A stretch of 49,783 nucleotides of DNA from positions 1 to 49,783 of the forward strand of contig NZ_SMMA01000058.1 in assembly GCF_009711345.1 (NCBI RefSeq). Direction: 5' to 3'. The DNA comes from Pseudovibrio flavus (GTDB taxonomy: Bacteria > Pseudomonadota > Alphaproteobacteria > Rhizobiales > Stappiaceae). The position numbers and the translations under genes are program-made. The notes below the pieces were generated by a model. It was not told the DNA's origin. It ran no database searches and saw only the letters and a list, made by a program, of their open reading frames with translations. This document shows positions 8,657 to 17,518 of this stretch, in pieces; position 1 is the first letter of the stretch, and every line of letters begins with the position of its first letter.

Positions 8657-9075
8657 TATCGGGACCTCAATAAATCAATTGTTCTATTAATCATGGCGCT
8701 GGTCTGCTTCATCACCTGCAAGCCCGCTTCATAAGAACGGGTCGTCTCGCGCATATCGGCAAGCTCAACCAACATATTCACGTTCGGCAGTTTAACATTG
8801 CCGTTTTCATCAGCAGCTGGATGGGAAGGATCGTATTCAACGCGAAACGGACTATCGTCCCGTCCGATCTTTTTCACATCAACAAGCTCGGCGCCCAACA
8901 GACGATCGATCTCGGAGTTGAAGGTAATCGTCTTACGGGAATAAGGCTCGGCACCAGCCGTTTCACCAGTGGAGTTTGCGTTGGCAAGGTTTTCAGAAAC
9001 AACCCGCATACGCTGGGATTGCGCATGCAAACCTGAACCGGAAATCCTTAGAGATGCAGATAATGGATCAATCAT
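8656..9075 (-). CDS. flgC: Proximal rod protein FlgC
   Basis: FlgC, 139 residues, is a proximal rod subunit exported by the flagellar type III system. It begins with a rod-type helix (LRISGSGLHAQSQRMRVVSE, NLANANST) and ends with VNMLVELADMRETTRSYEAG, the typical FlgC C-terminus. It starts three bases after flgB and runs into fliE. Confidence 0.97.
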   Translation of the reverse strand: MIDPLSASLRISGSGLHAQSQRMRVVSENLANANSTGETAGAEPYSRKTITFNSEIDRLLGAELVDVKKIGRDDSPFRVEYDPSHPAADENGNVKLPNVNMLVELADMRETTRSYEAGLQVMKQTSAMINRTIDLLRSR

Positions 9076-9078
9076 GGC

Positions 9079-9462
9079 TTATCTCTTACCAAGGCTTGCC
9101 AGCATCAAACCGTGGAATGAACTGGTGATCGAAGTTGTAAGGTTATGAGAACGGGCAACCTCGCCCGCTTTAATCATTTCTTGCTCTAGGGAGACGGAGT
9201 TCTTGGAGTCATGAACTTCCCATGCTTCGCCGGGTTTCACCTCGAACTGACCAGCCTTGCCTGCGCCAATGTTCATATGGCCGCTGTCGGTCATAGCCAT
9301 GGTTAATTTGGTCTGATCAAGGATTTCACGAAAAGGCTCAACGTCTTTGGATGCGAAACCTGGAGTATCCGCATTGGCGACGTTCTGCGCAATCGTCGTC
9401 TGACGAACTGAAAGCCAGCTCGATTGACGTGCAGCAAGATCGAAAATGTAGACAGGTTCCAA
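9079..9462 (-). CDS. flgB: Proximal rod protein FlgB
   Basis: FlgB is the proximal rod subunit next to FliE. Family features are YIFDLAARQSSWLSVRQTTI followed by AQNVANADTPGF, and a C-terminal VSLEQEMIKAGEVARSHNL. A TTG start at 9460-9462 is chosen because GGGGTG lies a good distance upstream and rhizobial FlgB proteins begin close to this point. The alternative is the GTG at 9474, giving 131 residues but no visible ribosome binding site. It heads the flgB-to-fliP run. Confidence 0.93.
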   Translation of the reverse strand: MEPVYIFDLAARQSSWLSVRQTTIAQNVANADTPGFASKDVEPFREILDQTKLTMAMTDSGHMNIGAGKAGQFEVKPGEAWEVHDSKNSVSLEQEMIKAGEVARSHNLTTSITSSFHGLMLASLGKR

Positions 9463-9669
9463 AATGCACCCCACTTAGCAGTCGTCGCATGGGGATAGCA
9501 GCTCAATCTTGCCCGTAGCTGACAGGTTACCGCCCTAAGTTGCGCAATTCATTGGGGGAACTGTTTTCTGAGATATCAAAATGCTTGATAAACAAAGGGT
9601 TAACAGCAAAAAGCAGCCCTACCCTCTCCTAAAGTAGAACTGCGTGATAATTCTGGAGGAAAACGCCTG

Positions 9670-10119
9670 CTAGCGCTGGATCAAAGCATCTGCAACGGCA
9701 TCGGCCAGCTGCTGTGTGTTTGCCTTGGCATCGTGCGAGGGATTATCAAAGGCTACGTACTTGATCGACACAGCTGTGTTTCGTGGAAGCAAATAAAGAT
9801 CAAAGAGAACTTTGACGCCCATATTGGTAAAGTTCAGCGAGAAGCTTGCAGCTATCTCACCTTCCCAAGCCAACTCAATCCCGGAGTCATCGGCAAACTT
9901 CAACGTGCCATCACGGAAGAACATTTCCGATGATGAGTCAACCAGGTCGGCGATATTTGCGTTTTCATGACCAAGGATATGGCGTGCCAGCGCGGACAGG
10001 TCTACGAGACGAAGCTCAGTTGCGACTGGAAGAACCGCCTTGGCCAATATCGCCTCGCGATTAATGTCCTCAGCATGAGCATCTATAACGCGATCATTTT
10101 CTCTTGGTATGTTATTCAA
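9670..10119 (-). CDS. Conserved unknown protein between flhB and flgB
   Basis: A 149-residue soluble protein I do not recognise. There is no signal peptide or membrane segment. The N-terminal half is predicted helical (LVDLSALARHILGHENANIA). The C-terminal half alternates strand-like segments (GIELAWEGEIAASFSL, VKVLFDLYLLPRNTAVSIKY) and ends in a helix rich in Ala. It lies 28 bases after flhB and shares its strand, so it is likely part of the flagellar transcript. The 195-base gap to flgB may hold a second promoter. A flagellar role is inferred only from position. Confidence 0.8.
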   Translation of the reverse strand: MNNIPRENDRVIDAHAEDINREAILAKAVLPVATELRLVDLSALARHILGHENANIADLVDSSSEMFFRDGTLKFADDSGIELAWEGEIAASFSLNFTNMGVKVLFDLYLLPRNTAVSIKYVAFDNPSHDAKANTQQLADAVADALIQR

Positions 10120-10147
10120 TGACCCAACCTTGCACGCGAACCGGAAA

Positions 10148-11215
10148 CTAATTTCTTCTACCTAGATATACGTAGGATATAATTTCTGCAACCGCTCTAT
10201 AGTATTCAGCCGGGATATATTGATCGATAGCAACAGATGCATACAAAGAACGAGCAAGAAGTTTGTCTTCAACTACCGGAACATTATTCAGGTAGGCTAT
10301 CTCCTTGATCTTTAGTGCAAGAAGATCTTGGCCTTTGGCAACCACCATAGGTGCAGCCGATTCCTCTCTATTGTAATAGAGCGCTACGGCAAAGTGGGTC
10401 GGGTTTGCTACGACAACGGTTGCTTCTGCTACACTTGACATCATGCGTTTACGAGCACGGTCACGGGCGAGCGAGCGCATACGCGCCTTAACAATCGGAT
10501 CGCCTTCCGCCTGCTTGTATTCGTCTTTGAGATCCTGTTTGGTCATGCGCAGGTTCTTACGCCATTGGAACCGCGCCAACACCAGATCGAAACCGACAAG
10601 CGCGATTGTCGCGACACAGATTGCCGAAAGAAGCTTCATTGCAATCGACAGGATTGTTTCGGGCAATGCATGTGGGTCCACATACATTGTCGTCAACGCT
10701 GTCGCTTGCTGAGACTTCAGCACAATCAATGCCACAACCGTCACAATGGACAGCTTCAACAAGGATTTCAAAAACTCCATCGCACCGTTCATGCTGAAAA
10801 TCCGACCAAAACCAGCTCTGATGGAAATGCGGTTCAGCTTGGGCTGTATCCGATCCACAACGAGTCTAGGTGTGTTCTGCAAAAAGGAAGAGGCAACGCC
10901 TAGTAGGATGATCAACCCCGCGATTGGCAAAAGAAAGGCACCGAAACTGAACGCAGAAATCCGCATTAGTTCCAATGCGTCATTCTTGCCGTCGAGCCGT
11001 ATCTCGCCAGGATTATCTAAAAACCAACGCAAGAAGCCGATCAGTCCGCTCGCGCCATCAACAAAAGCAAATGTAAAAATTAAAAGCATTGCAACGAAGG
11101 TCGCCAGAACAGAGGCTTCCTTCGAAACGGGAATATTACCTTTTTCAATCGCATCACGAATTTTCTTCTCAGTAGGCTCCTCCGTTTTGCTATCGGGATC
11201 TTGATCGTCCGCCAT
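10148..11215 (-). CDS. flhB: Flagellar export switch protein FlhB
   Basis: FlhB, 355 residues, controls substrate switching of the flagellar export gate. It starts with DSKTEEPTEKKIRDA, has four membrane segments (about 30-210) and a cytoplasmic tail with the self-cleavage motif NPTH (Asn271 onward), followed by FAVALYYNREE and GQDLLALKIKEIA. All key features are intact. It follows fliG in the same direction. Confidence 0.98.
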   Translation of the reverse strand: MADDQDPDSKTEEPTEKKIRDAIEKGNIPVSKEASVLATFVAMLLIFTFAFVDGASGLIGFLRWFLDNPGEIRLDGKNDALELMRISAFSFGAFLLPIAGLIILLGVASSFLQNTPRLVVDRIQPKLNRISIRAGFGRIFSMNGAMEFLKSLLKLSIVTVVALIVLKSQQATALTTMYVDPHALPETILSIAMKLLSAICVATIALVGFDLVLARFQWRKNLRMTKQDLKDEYKQAEGDPIVKARMRSLARDRARKRMMSSVAEATVVVANPTHFAVALYYNREESAAPMVVAKGQDLLALKIKEIAYLNNVPVVEDKLLARSLYASVAIDQYIPAEYYRAVAEIISYVYLGRRN

Positions 11216-11261
11216 TAATTACACTCAGACCTTCGAGGGCGTATACATCCAGACGCAAGGC

Positions 11262-12296
11262 CTAGATGTACACCTCATCACCACGACCGATTTCCAGATC
11301 GATTTCGCCAGTGCTTGCCTTCTCAAGGGCCAAATCTGTGATCTGACGACGAGCATCAAGAACTTCACGCTGTGCAACTGGCTCACCAGCAGCCAGATCG
11401 TTCTCGACGATACGACGCGCACGGCCAGACATAGACTGCAAGATCGCAGCGCGGAACTCCGGCTTCGTGCCTTTCAGAGCGGTGGTTACCAGTTCTGTCG
11501 TCACGTCGTCGAAGATGATCATGCGGGTACGAGGATCCAGATTGACGATGTCCTCGAAGGTGAACAGGAGGCCAGCCAACTGCTCCGCAGACTTTGGCAA
11601 TACTTCGCGCAGGTTCGACAACGTATCTTCCAGATCGTCGCGTTCCATCTTGTTGAGGATGTCGGCCATACGAACGTGAGAGTCCGAACCAACGGTCCTT
11701 GCAAAGTTCACCATGAAGTCTTCGTGAAGCGTTTTTTGCACTTCCTCAGCGACATCTTCCACGATCGGCTTCAAGGTCAGCATACGGCGCACGATCTCGT
11801 TGCGCTTGCGACGCGGGATTTGAGAAAGGACGCCAGCAGCACCGCCCGCCGTGATTTTGGAGAGAATGAACGCTGCTGTCTGAGGGTGCTCTTTTTGGAG
11901 GTAGGTCGACAGAACATGCTCTGAAATCTGGGAGACTTTGTCCCAGATGGACCGTTTGGAATAGCCCATAACGTCAGACATGATCTCGTCAACCTGATCG
12001 GCAGGCACAACGCCCTTAATCAGGCTTTCAGCGCCTTCCACGGTACCAAAAAGGTTCACACCGTCTGTAAACATGCCAATGAATTCGTCGATAAGCTGAT
12101 CAAGCTCTCTTGCAGGCACAGTTCCCAGTTCAGCCGCGGCGCGGGTGATCATACGCAGTTCGTCATTGTCGAAGTGCGAAAGAACACGGCCAGCTTTTTC
12201 ATTGCCCATAGCCAAAAGCAGGGCAGCAGCTTTCTGGGTTCCGGACTTATGCAGGAAGCCCTTATCAGTCTTAAGCGCTGGAAGAATCTCTGACAT
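11262..12296 (-). CDS. fliG: Flagellar motor switch protein FliG
   Basis: FliG, 344 residues, is the C-ring protein that contacts the stator and transmits torque. The N-terminal domain binds the MS ring, the middle contains the EHPQTAAFILSKI segment (EHPQT motif), and the C-terminal domain has the FTFEDIVNLDPRTRMIIFDD charged-ridge helix and MSGRARRIVENDL. It follows fliN by 21 bases. Confidence 0.98.
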   Translation of the reverse strand: MSEILPALKTDKGFLHKSGTQKAAALLLAMGNEKAGRVLSHFDNDELRMITRAAAELGTVPARELDQLIDEFIGMFTDGVNLFGTVEGAESLIKGVVPADQVDEIMSDVMGYSKRSIWDKVSQISEHVLSTYLQKEHPQTAAFILSKITAGGAAGVLSQIPRRKRNEIVRRMLTLKPIVEDVAEEVQKTLHEDFMVNFARTVGSDSHVRMADILNKMERDDLEDTLSNLREVLPKSAEQLAGLLFTFEDIVNLDPRTRMIIFDDVTTELVTTALKGTKPEFRAAILQSMSGRARRIVENDLAAGEPVAQREVLDARRQITDLALEKASTGEIDLEIGRGDEVYI

Positions 12297-12317
12297 GTTT
12301 TACAGCTTTCAATAGTC

Positions 12318-12734
12318 CTAGGCGTAGCTGCCTTTAGCGCCGACGATCTCGGTAAGAGACACACCGAAACGGGAGTTATCGTCTTCGACAACCACAATCT
12401 CGCCGCGAGCAACGGTGCGACCGTTGACGACGATATTGACAGGCTCGCCTACACGGTGATCGAGCGGGATTACCGCGCCGCGGCCAAGCTTGAGCAAGCT
12501 TGCAACAGGCATGGTTGCGGAGCCCAGAACCACCTGCATATCAACCGGAATGCCCAGAACAGCTTCGAGGTTACGGTCAACGTTTGCGCTACTCACGCCT
12601 GCGTTTTTGTTATTGTTCGAGCTGCCCATAGCATCGCTAAACATAGCGTCTTCAATGGACATATCCGCTTCAGCTGCTGCTGCTTCCCACTGCGCTGCCA
12701 GAGCCTCGTCGCTCATTTCATTCGGGTTGGACAT
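12318..12734 (-). CDS. fliN: Flagellar motor switch protein FliN
   Basis: FliN, 138 residues, forms the base of the C-ring. After a flexible N-terminal part (about 1-60) the SpoA-type domain reads IPVDMQVVLGSATMPVASLL, LGRGAVIPLDHRVGEPVNI, and VNGRTVARGEIVVVEDD, all FliN hallmarks. It is between the coiled-coil protein gene and fliG. Confidence 0.97.
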   Translation of the reverse strand: MSNPNEMSDEALAAQWEAAAAEADMSIEDAMFSDAMGSSNNNKNAGVSSANVDRNLEAVLGIPVDMQVVLGSATMPVASLLKLGRGAVIPLDHRVGEPVNIVVNGRTVARGEIVVVEDDNSRFGVSLTEIVGAKGSYA

Positions 12735-12748
12735 AACTTATTCCCTCT

Positions 12749-13345
12749 TCAATCTTTTTTGTCGGTGCTGTTTACCGTCCTGAAGGAAACTCCCTGTCCG
12801 AAAGTTACCTTGCGCACCCGCACACTTTGATTATCTACCGTGGATACAGAAAGACCTTCGGAGCTACCGCTCTTGCGCTCGGCGCCCAACATGTCCGCCA
12901 CAGAAGTGACCCGCTTAGGCTTGCCGCTTTCATCTTTGTTCCCGCCCAGCTCGTCAGGAATGTGGTAGGCAGGTTCTTGAGAGGTCCGCGAAGAACGGGC
13001 ACCAGATTGGCGGCCAGTTCGCGAGCCATTGAGAATGGCCAGCTGGTCCTGAAGAAGTTTCGCTTCGTTCTGCGCTTTTGCAATCAGCGCATTCAGGTCC
13101 ATCGTCACATCGCGGGCGTCATCAATGCGCTTACCCAGTGTCGATACGATTTCCTCACCGCGCACTTTCAGCTCCTGAAGAGACACACCGATCTGGTCCA
13201 TCGCGTCGCTGGTCTGATCAAAGATGCGCTTGTAGTCTTCGTGGTGACTGGAAAGAATTTTCAGCTGCCGGTACATGACGACAACGCGCCAAGTGGTAAC
13301 CATCAAGGCAAGCAGCAAAAATCCATCAATTAGATAGGATGTCAT
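12749..13345 (-). CDS. Membrane-anchored coiled-coil protein of flagellar cluster (DUF6468-like)
   Basis: A 198-residue protein with one N-terminal membrane segment (about 4-24) and a long helical region with coiled-coil character (about 30-110), then a low-complexity basic tail. It resembles the DUF6468 proteins often placed between fliM and fliN in alphaproteobacteria, but I recall that family only generally. It overlaps the end of fliM by 20 bases, so it is in the motor-switch operon. The role is unknown; membrane anchoring next to C-ring genes suggests a basal-body accessory. Confidence 0.8.
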   Translation of the reverse strand: MTSYLIDGFLLLALMVTTWRVVVMYRQLKILSSHHEDYKRIFDQTSDAMDQIGVSLQELKVRGEEIVSTLGKRIDDARDVTMDLNALIAKAQNEAKLLQDQLAILNGSRTGRQSGARSSRTSQEPAYHIPDELGGNKDESGKPKRVTSVADMLGAERKSGSSEGLSVSTVDNQSVRVRKVTFGQGVSFRTVNSTDKKD

Positions 13346-14291
13346 CCAAGAGCTCCCCTTCTTGCTGGATCAACTCCTCAACACGCACGGTGTAGGAGCC
13401 GGCGACTTGCCCCAGCTTACAATTGAATAGCGGCTGACCATTACAATGCAGCCTTACAGGTGTTTTAGGTGTAGCGTTCAACTCAAGAACAAGACCAACC
13501 TCGAACTGGGCCACTTCGTCCAGTGTGAGGCGCTGCTCTTCAAGAACTGCGGTAAGTTTGACTTCGGTACGCTGAATTTCGCTCTGGAACTGTTTGGTCC
13601 AGCGGGTATCGCGACCAGAGACTTCGCCAGAGAGAACCTGAGTAAGGTTCTGACGCATCGGGTTAAGGGCAGCCTGCGGCAGGATAATGAAAATCTCACC
13701 CTGACGGCCGATAATCTCAGCATTCATGCGGCACAGCACACATGGGTTACTGCGGCGACCCGTTTGAGCGAACTCCGTTCTGGTTTCCAGACGCTCGACT
13801 TTCAAAGTCGCATCTGCAATCGCACCGAACGCGCTTTCCAGAGCAAGGGCTGCTTCATCGAACATGCGGCGCGCCAAGCGGTGCTCGACGTTGGTCAGTG
13901 CTCGATCTTCGATATAGGTATCTTCTTCACCGTCACCGCCAAGCAGCAGTTCAATCATGGAGAAGATAAAGGACTTATCAAAGCCGAGCAGAATGCGAGC
14001 ATCCCATTCAGGTGCATGCAAAACCGCGATAACTGCACGGTCCTCATATTCGTCCAGCGCCTCGCCGATACGCTCGTTTGAAACGGACTTCACCGCGATA
14101 TAAGGCGCGGACGCTGCCATCTGGCGAAGGGTATCAATGTACTGACGGGCCATGCGGTCGAAAACCACATGAAGCATTGGCAGACGGTCAACACCAAGAC
14201 CGCCAGCATCAAGCAGGCGGGATGGTAGATCGAATTTCGCAGCAGAAACCTGAACGTCTTCGTTATCGATGACCTGCGCGCTTTGCATCAT
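13326..14291 (-). CDS. fliM: Flagellar motor switch protein FliM
   Basis: FliM, 321 residues, is the central C-ring protein that binds CheY-P. The middle domain has [19 protein letters not shown] and [18 protein letters not shown], and the C-terminal SpoA-type domain has [19 protein letters not shown] and [14 protein letters not shown]. The N-terminus lacks an obvious classical CheY-binding LSQXEIDALL motif, as is common in rhizobial FliM. The start overlaps the end of motA by four bases. Confidence 0.95.
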   Translation of the reverse strand: MMQSAQVIDNEDVQVSAAKFDLPSRLLDAGGLGVDRLPMLHVVFDRMARQYIDTLRQMAASAPYIAVKSVSNERIGEALDEYEDRAVIAVLHAPEWDARILLGFDKSFIFSMIELLLGGDGEEDTYIEDRALTNVEHRLARRMFDEAALALESAFGAIADATLKVERLETRTEFAQTGRRSNPCVLCRMNAEIIGRQGEIFIILPQAALNPMRQNLTQVLSGEVSGRDTRWTKQFQSEIQRTEVKLTAVLEEQRLTLDEVAQFEVGLVLELNATPKTPVRLHCNGQPLFNCKLGQVAGSYTVRVEELIQQEGELLDDILSN

Positions 14292-15172
14292 TTAGATCCT
14301 CCGCTGTTCATGGTTTCCTGCTCGACTTCATCAATGGAAGGACGGTCATCAGCAGCAATCGTCTTGCGGCCGTATTCCAGCGCAATCTGCGGAGCTGCCC
14401 CGTTCATGAATGCCAGAAGCGTCTGTTTAACTTCGATGTAGAGACCATACTTGCGCTCACGCACACCTTTGATGCGGGTCGCAATTGGGCCAACAACGCC
14501 GTAGGAGAGGAAGATACCGAGGAATGTACCAACAAGCGCAGCACCAATAAGTGCGCCCAGAACCTCAGGTTCCTGATCGATGGCGCCCATCGCTTTAATA
14601 ATGCCAAGCACCGCCGCCACAATACCCAGCGCAGGCAGCGCTTCAGATACCATTGTAAGCGCAGCATAAGGCTTCAACTCTTCACGGCCGAGCGTCACAA
14701 GCTCTTCATCCATAAGAGCTTCGATCTCGTGCGGACGAACGTTGCCGATAACGATCAAACGGAAATAGTCGCAAATGAAAGAGGTGAGCGATTTATTCGC
14801 CAGAACCTTTGGAAAGCGCTGGAACAACTCGGAATTTGCCGGATTGTCGATAATGGCTTCCACATCGTTACGGCCTTTGGACCGCATGATGCGCATAAGC
14901 TCGTAAAGCACACTCAAAATATCAAGGTGATCGCGCTTCTTCGGAGACTGGTTCAGCAGAGCTTCTTTAATGCCTGCGCCAGTATCACGAATGGTCTTGA
15001 ACGAGTTGGCGATAATAAAGGTACCAAACGCCGTACCGCCAATAATCACAAATTCAAAAGGCTGCCACAAAACGCTGATGTAGCCGCCCATCGCGACGTA
15101 ACCACCAATCATTGAAGCAATAATGATTACAAAACCAACTAGAAAATTCAAAACTATCTCCACTTGATCCAT
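14288..15172 (-). CDS. motA: Flagellar motor stator protein MotA
   Basis: MotA, about 294 residues, is the proton-channel stator subunit. Four membrane segments are visible, the first directly after the chosen ATG ([18 protein letters not shown]) and a late pair around [20 protein letters not shown]. The open frame extends to a TTG at 15250 with an acceptable AGAGG ahead of it, but the extra 26 residues precede the usual MotA start and look unrelated to the family. The partner motB is not in the window. It heads the minus-strand switch operon, divergent from the DUF1217 gene. Confidence 0.95.
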   Translation of the reverse strand: MDQVEIVLNFLVGFVIIIASMIGGYVAMGGYISVLWQPFEFVIIGGTAFGTFIIANSFKTIRDTGAGIKEALLNQSPKKRDHLDILSVLYELMRIMRSKGRNDVEAIIDNPANSELFQRFPKVLANKSLTSFICDYFRLIVIGNVRPHEIEALMDEELVTLGREELKPYAALTMVSEALPALGIVAAVLGIIKAMGAIDQEPEVLGALIGAALVGTFLGIFLSYGVVGPIATRIKGVRERKYGLYIEVKQTLLAFMNGAAPQIALEYGRKTIAADDRPSIDEVEQETMNSGGSK

Positions 15173-15300
15173 TAGAACCAATAGCGGGAAGTGATAGCGG
15201 CGTATGCTTGTCTGAAACTGATGCAGCGCACACCAGCCTCGGGCAAGCAAACCTCTTCATTATGACAGTGAATTTTGTGATAAGCGCTTGCAGGTAAAAG
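15173..15300. promoter_or_regulatory. Divergent promoter region between motA and the flgF operon
   Basis: The 128 bases separate the motA-led minus operon from the flgF-fliI plus operon. Both must be read outward from here, but I could not identify specific promoter boxes or an operator. Confidence 0.4.
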
Positions 15301-16074
15301 ATGCTCGATACAACGCTACGCTACACCATGGTGACCCGCGACTATGAAAAGACAGTCGCGATGAAGGCTGCCGACCCGATGGTGCAACGCGAATCCGAGT
15401 ACTACCTTGAAACCATCCGAGACATAAAAACCATCGATGAGTTTCTCGCAAATGATCGTATCTTCAACTATGCGATGGAGGCGATGGGCCTTGGGGACAT
15501 GACCTGGGCCAAAGGCATGATGCGCGAGGCTTTGGAGGGCGGCGTCTCCGAAGATGACTCTTTTGCCAACATGATGACAGACGAGCGCTACGCTGATTTT
15601 GTCACCGCCTTCAACTTTGAAGCTTATGGCGAGACTGCTACCAGCTTTGATCGCGCACAGCAGGAAATCGTTGACGCTTACATTCAGCAATCTATCGAGA
15701 CCACTGAAGGCGAGCAGAACAACGGCGTGCGCCTTGCTTTGTATTTCGAGCGTAAGGCCCCAGAAATCAACAGTGCCTACGACATCCTCGCTGATCCCGC
15801 TCTTTATGAAGTGGTTAGCATCGCGATTGGTATGCCGGACAGCTTGCGCGGCTCTGATGTGGACAGACAGGCAGACTACATCAACGAGCGCCTTGATATC
15901 GCATCCCTTAAAGACCCAGAGGTTCTGGAGGACTTTATTTTGAAGTTCACCAACCTTTATGACGTTACCTACAATGTTACCGCCGCCCCTACCCTGCAAC
16001 TGTTTGCAGGATCAGGCAATGGTGTTAGCCCCGACCTGCTTCTTCAGGTCAATAGCTTGAAACTGGGAGGCTAA
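15301..16074 (+). CDS. DUF1217 flagellar-cluster protein
   Basis: A 257-residue protein of the DUF1217 type, a family found next to flgF in rhizobial flagellar clusters. It is soluble and largely helical. Repeated acidic/aromatic segments such as ETIRDIKTIDEFLANDRIF, MMTDERYADFVTAFNF and KAPEINSAYDILADPALYEV fit the family. No signal peptide. AGGTAAAAG precedes the ATG. It is four bases ahead of flgF. Its molecular role is not known to me; position points to rod or hook assembly. Confidence 0.85.
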   Translation: MLDTTLRYTMVTRDYEKTVAMKAADPMVQRESEYYLETIRDIKTIDEFLANDRIFNYAMEAMGLGDMTWAKGMMREALEGGVSEDDSFANMMTDERYADFVTAFNFEAYGETATSFDRAQQEIVDAYIQQSIETTEGEQNNGVRLALYFERKAPEINSAYDILADPALYEVVSIAIGMPDSLRGSDVDRQADYINERLDIASLKDPEVLEDFILKFTNLYDVTYNVTAAPTLQLFAGSGNGVSPDLLLQVNSLKLGG

Positions 16075-16078
16075 GCCT

Positions 16079-16801
16079 ATGGAATCCGGACTTTACGTTT
16101 CCCTTTCAGCGCAGCTTTCGCTTGAACGGCGCATGGATACGGTGGCGCGAAACGTCGCCAACATGAACACCGCTGGCTACCGCGCCGACGCCGTAAGCTT
16201 TTCCAGCCTTGTTTCCAACGCTGGTGAGCATCCGGTTTCCTTTGCTTCCATGGGAGAAACGTTTGTAGACCGCCAAGCAGGTCCTATTACCCACACAGGC
16301 AACCCGCTTGATGTTGCGATTGATGGCGACGGATGGCTGGGCATCGTAACCGGCAATGGCACAGGCTATACCCGAGACGGGCGAATGCAGCTTGGTATTG
16401 ACGGCGTTCTTCGCACAGTGAACGGTAACCCAGTTACCGACGTTGGCGGAACGCCTGTAGCGGTTGACCCACAAGGCGGCCCTCTTACCATCACAAAAGA
16501 CGGCACGATCTCGCAAGGCGGCCAGCAGGTTGCAGTACTTGGCCTCTTCCAGCTTGCAAAAGATGCGACACTCACACGAGCAGGTAATTCCGGTTTTCTG
16601 TCAGATAAGCCAGCTACTGCCGTGGTCGAATTCACGAACAACGGTTTCCAACAGGGATATGCCGAAGGCTCAAACGTCAACCCGATGATGGAAATGACAA
16701 GCCTCATCAGCATTTCCCGCGCTTTTGACAGTGCAAACTCCGCAATTCAAAAAATGGAGGATGCCCAGCAAAAAGCAGTTCGAGACCTAGGGGACGTTTA
16801 A
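16079..16801 (+). CDS. flgF: Proximal rod protein FlgF
   Basis: FlgF, 240 residues, is a rod protein. It opens with the family pattern LERRMDTVARNVANMNTAGY and contains GNPLDVAIDGDGWLGI and GYTRDGRMQLG. The C-terminus reads GSNVNPMMEMTSLISISRAF, close to FlgG. The shorter length and position at the head of the fliI unit distinguish it from flgG at 7516. It is exported by the flagellar type III route. Confidence 0.96.
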   Translation: MESGLYVSLSAQLSLERRMDTVARNVANMNTAGYRADAVSFSSLVSNAGEHPVSFASMGETFVDRQAGPITHTGNPLDVAIDGDGWLGIVTGNGTGYTRDGRMQLGIDGVLRTVNGNPVTDVGGTPVAVDPQGGPLTITKDGTISQGGQQVAVLGLFQLAKDATLTRAGNSGFLSDKPATAVVEFTNNGFQQGYAEGSNVNPMMEMTSLISISRAFDSANSAIQKMEDAQQKAVRDLGDV

Positions 16802-17518
16802 TTGCAAGTTGACCGCATAGGCGGCTCGCGTCCTGCACACGAGCTGGATACTCAAAGTCAAAGCGATATTGCGCCTACAAAAAATAGTGGTAGCGAACCC
16901 TTTTCCTTGGGGGAACTGGTTGATTTTGTTAATCCGCTGCAACACATCCCGCTCGTGAACACCCTTTACCGCGAGATAACCGGAGACGAAGCGTCTTCGC
17001 GCTCCCGTGTAGCCGGAAGCATGCTTTACGGCACTTTAGCAGCGGGACCGCTCGGCGCTGTTGGACTAACTGCACTTAACATCACAGAGATGGCTGTTAC
17101 CGGCAAACTCCAAGAGGATGTAGAACAAACCGATCGTGCTCAATCCGTTGCAGAGCTTTCTCGCAAAATTGCCGTACCGGATCCGCTTGATAGCGCGAAA
17201 GCACTTTCGCCAGCGGCGGTGAGTGAACAACTGCAGCAATCCACCCGCGCTGTTCTTCCGCAAAAAGTGGCGATGAATGTGGGGGAGCCACTCTCCACGG
17301 TGAGCGTCAAAACAGATGCGATTAAGCCACCTGCCAATGAGCCCACCGATCATTACGTTTCTCCAAGGAAAGTAACCCAAGAGGTCAATGATCCTTTGGG
17401 AATGGCGCAACTTGATACAGCGAGCCTTGCTGCCGACCCAAGAAATGTATTGAGCCCAGAACTCCTAAATGCGCTCCAAAGCCGCCATTTGAACGCCCTG
17501 AGAAATGAATCCACTTAA
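16802..17518 (+). CDS. Conserved unknown protein between flgF and fliI
   Basis: A 238-residue protein starting at the TTG right after the flgF stop codon and overlapping the fliI start by 14 bases, so probably translated by coupling. The middle segment (about 36-95) is the only conserved-looking part: FVNPLQHIPLVNTLYREITG, then a Gly/Ala-rich stretch GSMLYGTLAAGPLGAVGLTA resembling a glycine-zipper membrane-active helix. The C-terminal half is polar and likely disordered. I recall similar NPLQHIPLV-type segments in other alphaproteobacterial unknowns but no function. Confidence 0.8.
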   Translation: MQVDRIGGSRPAHELDTQSQSDIAPTKNSGSEPFSLGELVDFVNPLQHIPLVNTLYREITGDEASSRSRVAGSMLYGTLAAGPLGAVGLTALNITEMAVTGKLQEDVEQTDRAQSVAELSRKIAVPDPLDSAKALSPAAVSEQLQQSTRAVLPQKVAMNVGEPLSTVSVKTDAIKPPANEPTDHYVSPRKVTQEVNDPLGMAQLDTASLAADPRNVLSPELLNALQSRHLNALRNEST

